From positions 1 through 51,674 of the forward strand of contig WREI01000009.1 in NCBI GenBank assembly GCA_009779405.1: 51,674 nt of DNA, in the 5' to 3' direction. This document shows positions 1-8,607 of this stretch, one piece after another (within the stretch, counting starts at the first letter, position 1; each line of letters starts with the position of its first letter). Source of the DNA: Clostridiales bacterium (GTDB lineage: Bacteria > Bacillota > Clostridia > Christensenellales > CAG-138). Made by a program: the position numbers and the translations under genes. The notes beneath the pieces were generated by a model, which saw only the letters and a list, made by a program, of their open reading frames with translations, did no database searches and was not told the DNA's origin.

Positions 1-16
1 CATGCGTCGCCCCTAC
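1..16 (-). repeat. REP palindrome, cut by window start
   Basis: Read on the minus strand this is GTAGGGGCGACGCATG, the first half of the GTAG-headed REP palindrome found about ten times in the window. The other half lies outside the window. Confidence 0.7.
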
Positions 17-19
17 GGC

Positions 20-81
20 GCGCAACACCGCCCAACACGCACCCGGAACGCACCATACAAACCGAATCGCCGCCTGATGCC
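20..81 (+). repeat. 62-bp direct repeat, copy 1
   Basis: This block recurs at 705-766 with only two differences (positions 69 and 75). Both copies start directly next to a REP palindrome and they bracket the transposase gene, so a REP-plus-flank segment was duplicated or the RAYT unit was inserted or amplified here. Confidence 0.85.
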
Positions 82-100
82 GGAACCCAAACAAACCCGC

Positions 101-127
101 GCGGGCGACGCATGCGTCGCCCCCTAC
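101..127 (-). repeat. REP palindrome
   Basis: On the minus strand: GTAG head followed by the palindromic stem GGGCGACGCATGCGTCGCCC. It lies upstream of the RAYT gene in inverse orientation to the REP that follows the gene. Confidence 0.8.
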
Positions 128-168
128 GACGCACAACCATCACCTAATGCATAAATGGAGTTCCCCAC

Positions 169-684
169 ATGGATCGAATCATCCCAACCGACGCCCCGAT
201 CCGTAAAAACATCCGCTGGGATGGATACGATTACACACGCGCCGCCGCATATTTCGTGACGATCTGCACGCATGAAAAAAAGTGTCTCTTCTGGTTCATA
301 CAGGACAACGTAATGACATTAAACACAACGGGAACCATAGTGCAGCAGTGCATTGCGACAACGACGGCGCATTTCTCCAACATACAAATCCCACGTTCTA
401 TTGTCATGCCCAACCATGTGCATATGATCATACGGATTGTGGACGAACGAATGCATCGGGACGATGCTCCCACGCCAAAACCGAGCGCTCTGGGTACAAT
501 CGTGGGTTCATTCAAATCCGCCGCAACAAAACGATTGCACGAATCCGGCTTTGACGGCGCGGTTTGGCAGCGCGGTTATCACGACCATGTAATCCGCGAC
601 GACAGGGAATATGCCTACATCGCGGGTTATATCACCAATAACCCCTATTTCTGGGCGAAAGACAGCCTATGGGCATCCCCGTAG
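169..684 (+). CDS. REP-associated tyrosine transposase (RAYT)
   Basis: Single-strand HUH nuclease of the IS200-like Y1 family, RAYT branch, expected to nick or mobilise GTAG-headed REP hairpins. The N-terminus has the family's WDGYDYT and YFVTICT strings. The HUH metal site is MPNHVHMII at about residues 81-89. The C-terminal part has WQRGYHDHVIR followed by the REYAYIAGYITNNP segment, which carries the candidate catalytic tyrosine. At 171 residues it is normal for a complete family member. GGAG at 157-160 supports this ATG. The stop codon TAG is formed by the GTAG head of the REP at 681. Nearby REPs of the same type make a cognate transposase/substrate relation very likely, although binding itself is inferred. 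Confidence 0.93.
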   Translation: MDRIIPTDAPIRKNIRWDGYDYTRAAAYFVTICTHEKKCLFWFIQDNVMTLNTTGTIVQQCIATTTAHFSNIQIPRSIVMPNHVHMIIRIVDERMHRDDAPTPKPSALGTIVGSFKSAATKRLHESGFDGAVWQRGYHDHVIRDDREYAYIAGYITNNPYFWAKDSLWASP

Positions 685-706
685 GGGCGAGGCATGCCTC
701 GCCCGC
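681..706 (+). repeat. REP palindrome overlapping RAYT stop
   Basis: GTAG head plus palindrome GGGCGAGGCATGCCTCGCCC. The TAG of the GTAG head is the stop codon of the transposase gene. Confidence 0.85.
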
Positions 707-766
707 GCAACACCGCCCAACACGCACCCGGAACGCACCATACAAACCGAATCACCGCCCGATGCC
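705..766 (+). repeat. 62-bp direct repeat, copy 2
   Basis: Second copy of the block at 20-81, with 60 of 62 positions identical. It immediately follows the REP palindrome. Confidence 0.85.
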
Positions 767-797
767 AACCCATACAGAACCAAAAGAAAGGCCAACA

Positions 798-1046
798 ATG
801 ATCACCCTACAATATCGAGGCCCCCTCGCCGTCGCAACCGACAAAAAACAAGAACAAATCCGCGCAACAAGCGTCGCGGAAGTCCTGTCCTACATCAAAA
901 CCCAATACGGCACTCCCACGCTCAAACAGGCCAAATCCATGCTGATCACGGTGAACGCCACCAAGATCCAACTCCTGAACCGCTACAAAACCGCGCTCGC
1001 GGACGGCGACACCATCTCCTTCCTCCCCCTCGCGGCGGGCGGATAG
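798..1046 (+). CDS. MoaD/ThiS-like ubiquitin-fold protein
   Basis: An 82-residue protein ending in the diglycine LPLAAGG, the C-terminal signature of beta-grasp sulfur carriers (MoaD, ThiS) that are adenylated by an E1-like enzyme. The ...DGDTISFLPLAAGG ending matches the usual DGDxVxxxPPxxGG of MoaD. A GAAAGG ribosome site sits about 8 bases before this ATG; an upstream in-frame ATG lacks one. It is one base from the following kinase gene, so the two are probably cotranscribed. No ThiF/MoeB-like E1, MoaE or thiamin gene is present in the window, so the sulfur acceptor or any protein-conjugation role is unknown. Confidence 0.72.
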   Translation: MITLQYRGPLAVATDKKQEQIRATSVAEVLSYIKTQYGTPTLKQAKSMLITVNATKIQLLNRYKTALADGDTISFLPLAAGG

Positions 1047-1047
1047 A

Positions 1048-1950
1048 ATGGAACACATCCTATCCCAATTCGGACTCCCCACTCCCGCGCGCGTCATAAA
1101 AATCTACGAAAGCGCGTGGGATATCGATGACGCCTACATATTGAAAACAAGCGAAAAGCAGCGCTGGCTCGACAAAAGCATACGCCTGAGCCGCCTGCTT
1201 CTCGCGGCGGGCGTCCCGGTCGTCGAATATATCAATACCCCCGACGCAAAACCCTACATATTCCAAGACGAAAAATACTGGAGCGTGATGAAGAAAATCC
1301 ACGGCTCCATAATAGATCCCTTTCTCGGCAACCCCGGGCAAAACGGCACCCTATTGGGCCAAACCCTCGCCAAACTCCACCGGGCCCTAAAAAATATAGA
1401 AAACCAAGCCGAGGTCTACGTTGCAGATTTTCACGAAGAATTCCAATCCTGGATACAACCCGCCCTCAAAAAAAGCAACATCACCTTCGCAGACGGCGTA
1501 ATTGACAGCGTGCAGGCCTTCCTGCAACGCGACTGCAAATCCCTGCCGCGCCAGCTGATACACCGCGACATGCACCCCGGCAACCTGCTCTTTGAAAACG
1601 GCACCCTCAGCGGTTACCTCGACTTCGACCTTTGCCAAATAAACGCGCGCGTCTTCGACATCGTATACCTCGGCTGCTCGCTGCTGGTCGAAAATTATCA
1701 AAACAAAACACGCCTAAGCCTATGGCGCGAAATATTCGTCGGCATTTTGCAGGGCTACAGCGAACTGCTGCCCCTGCAAGAAGACGAACTGCAAGCCCTC
1801 CCCGCCCTCTTCATATTCGACGAAGTCCTATTCACAGCCTTCTTCGCAGACTTAGTCCAGCTTGAAACCGCAAAAAACTGCGTGGAAATGACAAACTGGC
1901 TGCACGCAAATATCGCGGGGCAAATTCCGCCCCATAGAGACAACCCGTAG
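1048..1950 (+). CDS. APH-fold (aminoglycoside/choline kinase-like) phosphotransferase
   Basis: A 300-residue kinase-like protein. The Brenner motif HRDMHPGNLLF (about residues 173-183) holds the catalytic Asp and the Asn, and YLDFDLCQINARVFDIVYL holds the metal-binding Asp. The N-lobe is compatible with nucleotide binding (YILKTSEKQRWL). This fold includes aminoglycoside, choline, homoserine and fructosamine kinases, and the substrate cannot be read from sequence. It follows the MoaD-like gene by one base, suggesting a joint function, although no such pair is well known to me. The stop codon is again contributed by a REP GTAG (1947-1950), so the native C-terminus may have been altered by REP insertion. 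Confidence 0.8.
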   Translation: MEHILSQFGLPTPARVIKIYESAWDIDDAYILKTSEKQRWLDKSIRLSRLLLAAGVPVVEYINTPDAKPYIFQDEKYWSVMKKIHGSIIDPFLGNPGQNGTLLGQTLAKLHRALKNIENQAEVYVADFHEEFQSWIQPALKKSNITFADGVIDSVQAFLQRDCKSLPRQLIHRDMHPGNLLFENGTLSGYLDFDLCQINARVFDIVYLGCSLLVENYQNKTRLSLWREIFVGILQGYSELLPLQEDELQALPALFIFDEVLFTAFFADLVQLETAKNCVEMTNWLHANIAGQIPPHRDNP

Positions 1951-1974
1951 GGGCGGATATTATCCGCCCGCCGA
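1947..1974 (+). repeat. REP palindrome overlapping kinase stop
   Basis: GTAG head then palindrome GGGCGGATATTATCCGCCC and a CGCCGA tail. This is the second sequence subtype (GGATATTATCC core) of the same REP family. Its TAG terminates the kinase gene. Confidence 0.85.
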
Positions 1975-1981
1975 ACCGCAT

Positions 1982-2150
1982 TCACGCCCAAATCCCCCAA
2001 TTTTCAAAAAACGTATCCTCGAAATCCAAAACCAACCCCTCCCAATCCTCAACAAGCATTTCGGCAATAGTCCCGACAAGCACAACATCAAAAGCCACTT
2101 CGTTAACCAACAGGCATACAAACTTATCATTCCTACAACTCAAACAACGA
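1982..2150 (-). pseudogene. Possible gene remnant downstream of polC
   Basis: On the minus strand, one frame stays open from inside the end of polC to a TGA at 1982-1984. It encodes a protein-like segment (FVCLLVNEVAFDVVLVGT then VEDWEGLVLDFEDTFFENW) without a start codon or ribosome site of its own. It weakly resembles the soluble tail encoded at 33369-33608 (TAFDVVFIGTFGG). It could be the end of a deleted gene or chance. Confidence 0.25.
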
Positions 2151-5100
2151 TATCTGCCTGTCCTCCGGCAAGTCCCCGAACGCCTTGCTCTGCCTGAGCG
2201 CCTCGATATGCGCGACGCTGGTCTTCGTCAGTTCCTGAAACTCGGAAATGGACACAAAGCGCCTGCCCGCGCGCCGCTGGGCGATCCCCTCCGCCACGGT
2301 ATTGCCTATGCCCGGCACGGCGGAAAAGGGCGCGCGTATGCCATCCGCTTCCACGAGATAGCGGGTCGCATCGGAGATATAGATATCGGGCCGAAGCAGC
2401 GTCACGCCGCGCAGGTTCATCTCATAGACGATCTCCAGGATATCGACCAAATCCTTCTCGGTCTTACTCAGTTCGTCCGTGCGCGCCGTCAGGCGCCGCA
2501 GTTCCGTGAGCACCGACTGCGCGTCGCCGAGCGCGCGGGGCAGTTCAAAGCCCCCGGCGCGCACCGTGAAATAGGTCGCATAAAACTCTTTCGGATAGTA
2601 GAGTTTGAACCATGCGATGCGGAAGGCCATCACGGTATAGGCGACGGCATGCCCGCGCGGGAACATATATTTGATCTTCTTGCAGGAGTCGATATACCAG
2701 CCGTGAATATTGGCCGCCTGCATCGCGTCCTGCATCGTCTCGCTCAGTCCCCTGCCCTTGCGCACGCGCTCCATAATCTGAAACGAGAGCGAGGGTTCCA
2801 TCCCACGGCGGATGAGGTAATTCATAATATCATCGCGGGTACAGATCACGTCTTTCAGCTTCGCCGTGCCGCCGCGCACCAATGGCTCGGCATTCCCGAG
2901 CCAAACGTCGGTGCCGTGGGTCAGCCCCGAAATGCGGACGAATTCTTCAAATGTAGATGGCCGCGTCTGCTCCAGTACCCCGCGCACAAAGCCCGTGCCG
3001 AACTCGGGCAGGGCCAGGGTCCCCACCTTACAGTTGATCTCCGATAAATCGACGCCCAACGGCGCGGCAGAGGAAAACAGTTCCCGCGTGCGCGCGTCAT
3101 CCAAGGGTACGGAGTCGGGGGCGATCCGCGTCAAATCCTGCAACATGCGCAGGGCGGTCGGGTCGTCGTGTCCCAGTATATCGAGCTTAACCAAGCGGTC
3201 GTCGAGCGCGTGGAAGTCAAAGTGCGTGGTGACGGTATTGCGCTCACCGCTCTTATCCGCCGGGTGCTGTACGGGTGTAAAGTCGTATATCTCTGCGTCT
3301 TTCGGCACGATGACAATGCCACCCGGGTGCTGGCCCGTCGTCACCTTCACCTCCGAACAGCCCTTGGATAAGCGGTCGATCTCGGCGGCGCGGTATTGTA
3401 AGTTCTTCGTCTCCTCATAGTGCTTCACGTATTGAAAGGCCGTTCTTTCCGCGATGCCCGAGATGGTACCCGCTCGGTAAGCGTGCCGCCGCCCGAACAT
3501 CTCCTCCACAAAGCGGTGCGCGACGGGCTGATAGTCGCCCGAGAAGTTCAGGTCTATGTCCGGCGTCTTCTCCCCGTGGAAGCCCAAAAACACCTCAAAG
3601 GGGATCTCAAATCCCTCTTTATTATACGCGGCGCCGCAAACCGGGCAGTTCGCGTCGGGCATATCCGCGCCTACGCTATGTTTCTCGCGGTCTATCTCAA
3701 AGTCCGAATGCCTGCATTGCGGGCAGCTATAGTGGGGCGGCAGGGGATTGACCTCCGTGATGCCCGCCATCGTGGCGACAAAGGAGGAGCCGACCGAGCC
3801 GCGCGAGCCGACCAGATAGCCGTCTGCCAGCGACTTTTGCACTAAGCGCTGGGCCATCAGATAGAGCGAAGCGAAGCCGTTGCCTATGATGCTCGAGAGT
3901 TCTCGTTCCAAGCGCGCCGCGACGATGGGCGGCAGTTCGTCCCCATAGATCGCGTGCGCCCGCGCCTGTGCCATCTGGGTCAGAATCTCCTCCGCATCGT
4001 CAATCTTCGGCGCGTGCGTGCCGTCGGGGAAGGGTTTGAGGTCAGCGACGCGCGCCGCAATCGCGTTGGGATGGGTGATAACCACTTCCCGCGCCTTGTC
4101 TTCGCCCAGATACGCAAACTCCTCCAGCATCTCCCGTGTCGTCATATAGTAGAGCGGGGCCTGCTCTTCCGCGTCGGGATAGCCCTGCTTGAATTGAAGC
4201 AGTTTGCGATAAACGGCGTCCTCGGGCTCCAAATAGTGCACGTCGCCCGTCGCCGCCACGGGCAGGCCCAAACGCTCGCCCAATGCGGCGATGCGGTGGT
4301 TCAGAGCCAGCAGCGCGTCCTCGTCCGCAACGGTTCCCTCCCGCAACAGAAAGGCATTGTTCCCGCGCGGCATAATCTCTAAATAATCATAAAAGGCGGC
4401 GATATCGCACAGTTTCGCGTCCGGTTCCCCCGCCAATACGGCGCTGAACAGCTCGCCCGCTTCGCAGGCGGAGCCGATGAGCAGCCCCTCGCGGTACATA
4501 TAGAGCAGACTGCGCGGGATCAGGGGCCGCCCGCGGAAATAGTCCAGATGCGAGAAGGAAATCAGCTTATATAGGTTCTTCATCCCCCTTTGCGTCGCCG
4601 CGAGGATGGAAATATGATAGGTCTTGGTCCGTTCCTTCTTCTTCTTGCCCTCAGCTTCCGCGCCGAACGCGAATTCCGCGTCTGTCCCACCCTCCGCCGG
4701 ATAGGCGGGCAGCCTGTCCATCCCGCGGGTACGCAACAGCGTCTCCAATTGTTGCAGCAGCGCGGCACAGCTCTGCGCGTCGTCGTCCGCGCGGTGGTGA
4801 TTCCCCATATCGATCCCGAAATGCGCGCAGAGCGTGGGGAGCTTGTGGTTCTCCACGGCGTCGCGCAGCAGCGCGCGGGAGAGCAGCAGGGTATCCGCGC
4901 AGGGATATTGCAGGGGCAGGCCCACGCGCTCCCCGTGCACGCGTAAAAATCCGCAATCAAACTTCGCGTTGTGCGCGCAGAGCAGCGCGCCCTCCCCGCA
5001 GAAGGCATAGAACGCGGCCAGCGCATCCCGCAGAATCGGTGCGCCCGTGAGCATCCTCTGCGTAATCCCCGTCAGCCGCGTAATCTCGGGCGGCAGCAGG

Positions 5101-6212
5101 CCCCCGTTCGCGACAAAGCTCTGAAAGCGGTCGACAATCTCGCCATCGCACAGCTTGACCGCGCCGATCTCGATGATCTCGCATTTTTCTGCCACCAGCC
5201 CCGTGGTCTCCAAATCGAAGACGACGACGGGCAATCCGCGCGCGTCCACGAGCTCCGTATCCGGCAGCAGATAACCCTCGACGCCGTAAAGGGCCTTGAC
5301 GCCCGTCTTGCGGCTGTGTTTATATGCTTCCGGGAAGCTCTGCACCACGCCGTGGTCGGTGATGGCGACGGCGCTATGCCCAAAGCGCTTCGCGGTTGAG
5401 AAGAGCGCGCCCACTTCGGTCAAGGCGTCCTTGGCGGACATGCGCGTATGCAGATGCAACTCCACACGCTTTTCAGTCTCCGCATCCTCCCGCATCGCAC
5501 GCTTGCGCAGTTGTATGGTGTCGGCATAGAGTATGGGGTCGCCCAGCTTCTTGCTTACGCGAATAATCCCGTGTACCAGAAAGTCAAAGCCGCTCTTATC
5601 GGCCAGGGCAAGCCAATGCGCCATACGCTTGGCCTCCCACTCCTTCGCGAAGGAGACATCGCAGTACAGGGAGTCCGTGCGGTCCGTCAGCGTAAAGCGC
5701 AGTTGATAGTCCCCGCCGCCTGCCTTATTGTTCTTTTGCGCAAGCTGTGGGTTCTTCGCCGCCCAGCTCTCGCGCACCTCGCCGATGGTGACGAGCCGTC
5801 CGCATATGCAGACCTTGCCCGTCGCGCCCTCGAGATAGGCGTCCATAGGCAAGGTTTCCGCGTTCTCGGAGATGGGCTTCCCGAACAATATGCCGCTTGC
5901 GGGCAGATCGACCTCTATATCATATTGTATGCGCGTCCCCGGCGTGGGCGCGGCGTATACATATTTGGATGCGGGTTCCGGTTCGGGTTCCGGCTTGGAT
6001 TCGGTATAATCGAACAGGGCCGCGACGGGCGCAAGCAATTCGCGCACAAGCTCCTCAAACTGTGACTGCCTGTCCCGAAAGCCGAAATAATCCTGCACGA
6101 CAAAGGCCAGCGTCACCCTGTTCTCCTCGCGCACAAAGCGCCCCTCCCGCAAAAAAAGCGCGTCCGGATCCAATCCGCACGCGGTATAGATTTGCCCCAA
6201 TTGCTCCCTCAT
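2133..6212 (-). CDS. polC: DNA polymerase III alpha subunit, PolC type
   Basis: Replicative polymerase of low-GC Gram-positives with built-in 3'-5' proofreading. In order: N-terminal domain; OB-fold (about 130-235); PHP domain beginning VELHLHTRMSAKDALTEVG; DnaQ-like exonuclease inserted in the PHP domain (VVFDLETTGL, about 330); rest of PHP; polymerase core with the zinc-binding CPQCRHSDFEID / CPVCG pairs and the catalytic PDIDLNFSGDYQ (about 885); then fingers and helix-hairpin-helix tail ending PEDRQISLFEL. At 1359 residues it is slightly shorter than typical PolC (about 1430), the difference lying in the N-terminal domain. The start ATG overlaps the ispG stop in an ATGA, so it is the distal gene of the long minus-strand operon. 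Confidence 0.97.
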   Translation of the reverse strand: MREQLGQIYTACGLDPDALFLREGRFVREENRVTLAFVVQDYFGFRDRQSQFEELVRELLAPVAALFDYTESKPEPEPEPASKYVYAAPTPGTRIQYDIEVDLPASGILFGKPISENAETLPMDAYLEGATGKVCICGRLVTIGEVRESWAAKNPQLAQKNNKAGGGDYQLRFTLTDRTDSLYCDVSFAKEWEAKRMAHWLALADKSGFDFLVHGIIRVSKKLGDPILYADTIQLRKRAMREDAETEKRVELHLHTRMSAKDALTEVGALFSTAKRFGHSAVAITDHGVVQSFPEAYKHSRKTGVKALYGVEGYLLPDTELVDARGLPVVVFDLETTGLVAEKCEIIEIGAVKLCDGEIVDRFQSFVANGGLLPPEITRLTGITQRMLTGAPILRDALAAFYAFCGEGALLCAHNAKFDCGFLRVHGERVGLPLQYPCADTLLLSRALLRDAVENHKLPTLCAHFGIDMGNHHRADDDAQSCAALLQQLETLLRTRGMDRLPAYPAEGGTDAEFAFGAEAEGKKKKERTKTYHISILAATQRGMKNLYKLISFSHLDYFRGRPLIPRSLLYMYREGLLIGSACEAGELFSAVLAGEPDAKLCDIAAFYDYLEIMPRGNNAFLLREGTVADEDALLALNHRIAALGERLGLPVAATGDVHYLEPEDAVYRKLLQFKQGYPDAEEQAPLYYMTTREMLEEFAYLGEDKAREVVITHPNAIAARVADLKPFPDGTHAPKIDDAEEILTQMAQARAHAIYGDELPPIVAARLERELSSIIGNGFASLYLMAQRLVQKSLADGYLVGSRGSVGSSFVATMAGITEVNPLPPHYSCPQCRHSDFEIDREKHSVGADMPDANCPVCGAAYNKEGFEIPFEVFLGFHGEKTPDIDLNFSGDYQPVAHRFVEEMFGRRHAYRAGTISGIAERTAFQYVKHYEETKNLQYRAAEIDRLSKGCSEVKVTTGQHPGGIVIVPKDAEIYDFTPVQHPADKSGERNTVTTHFDFHALDDRLVKLDILGHDDPTALRMLQDLTRIAPDSVPLDDARTRELFSSAAPLGVDLSEINCKVGTLALPEFGTGFVRGVLEQTRPSTFEEFVRISGLTHGTDVWLGNAEPLVRGGTAKLKDVICTRDDIMNYLIRRGMEPSLSFQIMERVRKGRGLSETMQDAMQAANIHGWYIDSCKKIKYMFPRGHAVAYTVMAFRIAWFKLYYPKEFYATYFTVRAGGFELPRALGDAQSVLTELRRLTARTDELSKTEKDLVDILEIVYEMNLRGVTLLRPDIYISDATRYLVEADGIRAPFSAVPGIGNTVAEGIAQRRAGRRFVSISEFQELTKTSVAHIEALRQSKAFGDLPEDRQISLFEL

Positions 6213-7264
6213 AGTTCCTCCAAAAGACCTATCGCTTTTTCTATCATCAGGTCCAACATAGCATACAACTCGCCGTGGGCCATAATCAGCCCATTTCCGA
6301 ACAGCACCGCGTTCCCCTTGCCGCAGGCGACGCCGAGATCGGCGTCCCGCGCCTCGCCCGGCCCGTTTACCGCACAGCCCATCACGGCCAACTTGATGGA
6401 TTTTCGGCCACAGGGCACCCGCGCACGCACATACTCCACCGCCGCTTCCAAATCGACCTGCGTGCGCCCGCAGGTCGGGCAGGAGATAATCTCGACCGCG
6501 TTCTTGCGTAAGCCAAGGGCGGATAAAATTTCTATCCCCGCTTTCACCTCGGGCAGAGGGTCGCCCGTCAGGGAGACGCGCAGGGTATCCCCGATCCCGT
6601 CCAGCAGCAGCGCGCCTATGCCGACGGCCGACTTAATCGTTCCGATCCCCCGCATACCCGCCTCGGTCACGCCGATATGCAGCGGATATTGGCAAAGCCC
6701 CGCCAAGAGACGGTTGGCCGCCACGGTTACGCGCAGATCCGAAGCTTTCAGGGCCAGTACCGTGTCGTAAAACCCGAAGCCCTCCAAGTCGGAAATATAG
6801 GACAGCGCGCTCTGCACCATCTCGCCCGCCACGTCCTCCGCTGTCCGCGCCGCAGCCAGCGAGCCCGCGTTCACGCCCACACGCAGGGGGATCCCGTGCG
6901 CTTTTGCGCAGTCCGCCACGGCTTTCAATCTGTCGGCCCCGCCCAGATTGCCTGGATTTACGCGCAGTTTGTGCGCGCCGTTCTCCGCAGCGGCAATGGC
7001 CAGCCTGTAATCAAAATGTATATCCGCCACGACGGGAATCGCGCTCCCCGCCACAATCTCCCGAAACGCCTTTGCCGCGTCCAAGTCGGGTACGGCGCAA
7101 CGAACAATCTCGCAGCCCGCACCCGCCAGCGCGGCAATCTGCACCAGCGTCGCGGCCACATCGCGCGTGTCGGTAATCGTCATGCTCTGCACGGCAATCG
7201 GATGCGCGCCGCCGATAGCAAGTCCGCCTATACGCACCTCGCGGCTGTACCGACGCGCAATCAT
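6209..7264 (-). CDS. ispG: 4-hydroxy-3-methylbut-2-enyl diphosphate synthase (IspG/GcpE)
   Basis: Penultimate MEP-pathway enzyme: reductive conversion of methylerythritol cyclodiphosphate to HMBPP using a [4Fe-4S] cluster. The N-terminal TIM-barrel half starts RRYSREVRIGGLAIGG and contains GGAHPIAVQSMT. The cluster cysteines are seen in ISCPTCGRTQVDLE and MGCAVNGPGEARDADLG near the C-terminus. At 351 residues it is the normal short bacterial form. It overlaps rseP upstream and polC downstream by ATGA, indicating translational coupling. Together with dxr in the same operon it shows isoprenoid synthesis by the MEP route. Confidence 0.97.
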   Translation of the reverse strand: MIARRYSREVRIGGLAIGGAHPIAVQSMTITDTRDVAATLVQIAALAGAGCEIVRCAVPDLDAAKAFREIVAGSAIPVVADIHFDYRLAIAAAENGAHKLRVNPGNLGGADRLKAVADCAKAHGIPLRVGVNAGSLAAARTAEDVAGEMVQSALSYISDLEGFGFYDTVLALKASDLRVTVAANRLLAGLCQYPLHIGVTEAGMRGIGTIKSAVGIGALLLDGIGDTLRVSLTGDPLPEVKAGIEILSALGLRKNAVEIISCPTCGRTQVDLEAAVEYVRARVPCGRKSIKLAVMGCAVNGPGEARDADLGVACGKGNAVLFGNGLIMAHGELYAMLDLMIEKAIGLLEEL

Positions 7265-8418
7265 GGCGCGCCCATCCTGCCAAAGCAGGCGGTAATGTCG
7301 GTAAAGGTCAAAAATATCATCAATCCAAAGAGCAGCAGGAGCCCCACCGCGTGGATAACCCCCTCCACCTTCTGCGGGACGCGCTTGCCCGTCACGGCGT
7401 GTATGCCGATAAAGAGCAGGCGGCTCCCGTCTAATGCGGGTATGGGCAGCAGGTTAATGAAGCCTAAGTTCACGCTCAGCAATATGCCCAGATTCAGAAT
7501 GGTTTCCATCCCTTGGGGAATATATTCTGCAATCAATCCGATGGTCCCGGCGGGTCCGGCCACATCGCCCGCGCGCAGGCCGCCCGTAAAGAGCATGCGC
7601 AGGAACTCAAACATCGCGCCAATCATCGTCCAAATGTAGGCGAAGGCCTTGCCGATGGTCTCGAAAAACCCATAGTATTCCCGCTCATAGGTGCCGTCAA
7701 GGGATACATTCATAAAATTGCCGCTGCGCTCGGCGTCGTACATATTTTCAAGCAACAGCAATACCTGCACGCCATCCCGCTCCACCACCACGCTCGCCCG
7801 CCCGTCGGTGGCCGCATTTAATGCGGGCTTCAAATCCTCATAGACGCCGATGGGGTTGCCGTTTACAGATAGGATATAGTCCCCGACCTCCATGCCTGCC
7901 AGGTCGGCGGCGCCGCCCGCCACAATCTCTGTCGCATAGGGCTTGGTCATGATGGGTTGGCCAAACACCGTAAACATTACAATGGCTATCGCAAAGGCCA
8001 CCACAAAATTCATAAACGGCCCGGCAAACAACACAATCGCCCGGCGCCAGCGCGGCATATCGTTGAAATTGACCTTCCTTGGCTCGTCAACGACTTCGCC
8101 CTCCGACGCCGCTTCCGTTTCCGGCGGCGCGTCCGCAACGACTTCCTCCGCACCTTCTGCCAGCACCTTTTCCACGCCGCCGCCTGCCGGATCCTCGCCG
8201 TAAAACATACAAGAGCCGCCTATCGGCAGCGCGCGCAGGGAATAGAGGATGCCCTTCCGCTTCCACTTGAAAATCTTAGGCCCCATACCGATGGAAAATT
8301 CGGTGATCGTAAAGCCCAACAGCCGCCCGGCAATATAATGCCCCAGCTCATGCACAAGCACCAATATCATCAGGATAACCAGTGCGAGGATGCAGTTTAG
8401 AATGAAAGTAAAATCCAT
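7261..8418 (-). CDS. rseP: RIP site-2 zinc metalloprotease RseP/RasP
   Basis: Intramembrane M50 protease that cleaves anti-sigma factors and signal-peptide remnants. The first membrane segment carries HELGH (VLVHELGHYIAGRLLGF). A PDZ domain spans about residues 155-230 (GDYILSVNGNPIG). The C-terminal catalytic motif is NLGFINLLPIPALDGSRLL. An acidic Ala/Glu/Val-rich stretch at about residues 75-105 is a species-specific loop. I chose the ATG at 8418 because AAAGGAG lies just upstream of it; a reading that starts five codons earlier would place the ribosome site inside the gene. Length 385. It sits between dxr and ispG, the usual Firmicute position. Confidence 0.95.
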   Translation of the reverse strand: MDFTFILNCILALVILMILVLVHELGHYIAGRLLGFTITEFSIGMGPKIFKWKRKGILYSLRALPIGGSCMFYGEDPAGGGVEKVLAEGAEEVVADAPPETEAASEGEVVDEPRKVNFNDMPRWRRAIVLFAGPFMNFVVAFAIAIVMFTVFGQPIMTKPYATEIVAGGAADLAGMEVGDYILSVNGNPIGVYEDLKPALNAATDGRASVVVERDGVQVLLLLENMYDAERSGNFMNVSLDGTYEREYYGFFETIGKAFAYIWTMIGAMFEFLRMLFTGGLRAGDVAGPAGTIGLIAEYIPQGMETILNLGILLSVNLGFINLLPIPALDGSRLLFIGIHAVTGKRVPQKVEGVIHAVGLLLLFGLMIFLTFTDITACFGRMGAP

Positions 8419-8439
8419 GATAACTCCTTTCAAGTACCC

Positions 8440-8462
8440 GTAGGGGGCGCAACGTCTCCTGC
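8440..8462 (+). repeat. Degenerate REP remnant
   Basis: GTAGGGGGCG head without a matching second half; probably a decayed copy of the REP family, located just upstream of rseP. Confidence 0.35.
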
Positions 8463-8487
8463 AGAGCCGCTCACAATCGCCCCGTCG

Positions 8488-8607
8488 AAGTGAAGAGTTA
8501 AGAGTGAATAGTTATGGTAGAAATGCCTGCGGCATTTCAATATTATATCAGGAATCGCCTGCGATTCCTACCACAACTCTTAACTCTTCACTCTTAACTC
8601 ATAACTT
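8488..8607. repeat. Multi-hairpin palindromic element (family B, copy 1)
   Basis: Outer arms of about 30 bases are inverted copies (GAGTTAAGAGTGAATAGTT against AACTCTTAACTCTTCACTC). Inside are two perfect short hairpins: GAAATGCctgcGGCATTTC-type at 8520-8538 and GGAATCGcctGCGATTCC at 8551-8568. The right end overlaps the last codons and stop of dxr. Related elements are at 12251, 28102, 30698 and 35716, with a half copy at 13214. Confidence 0.8.
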
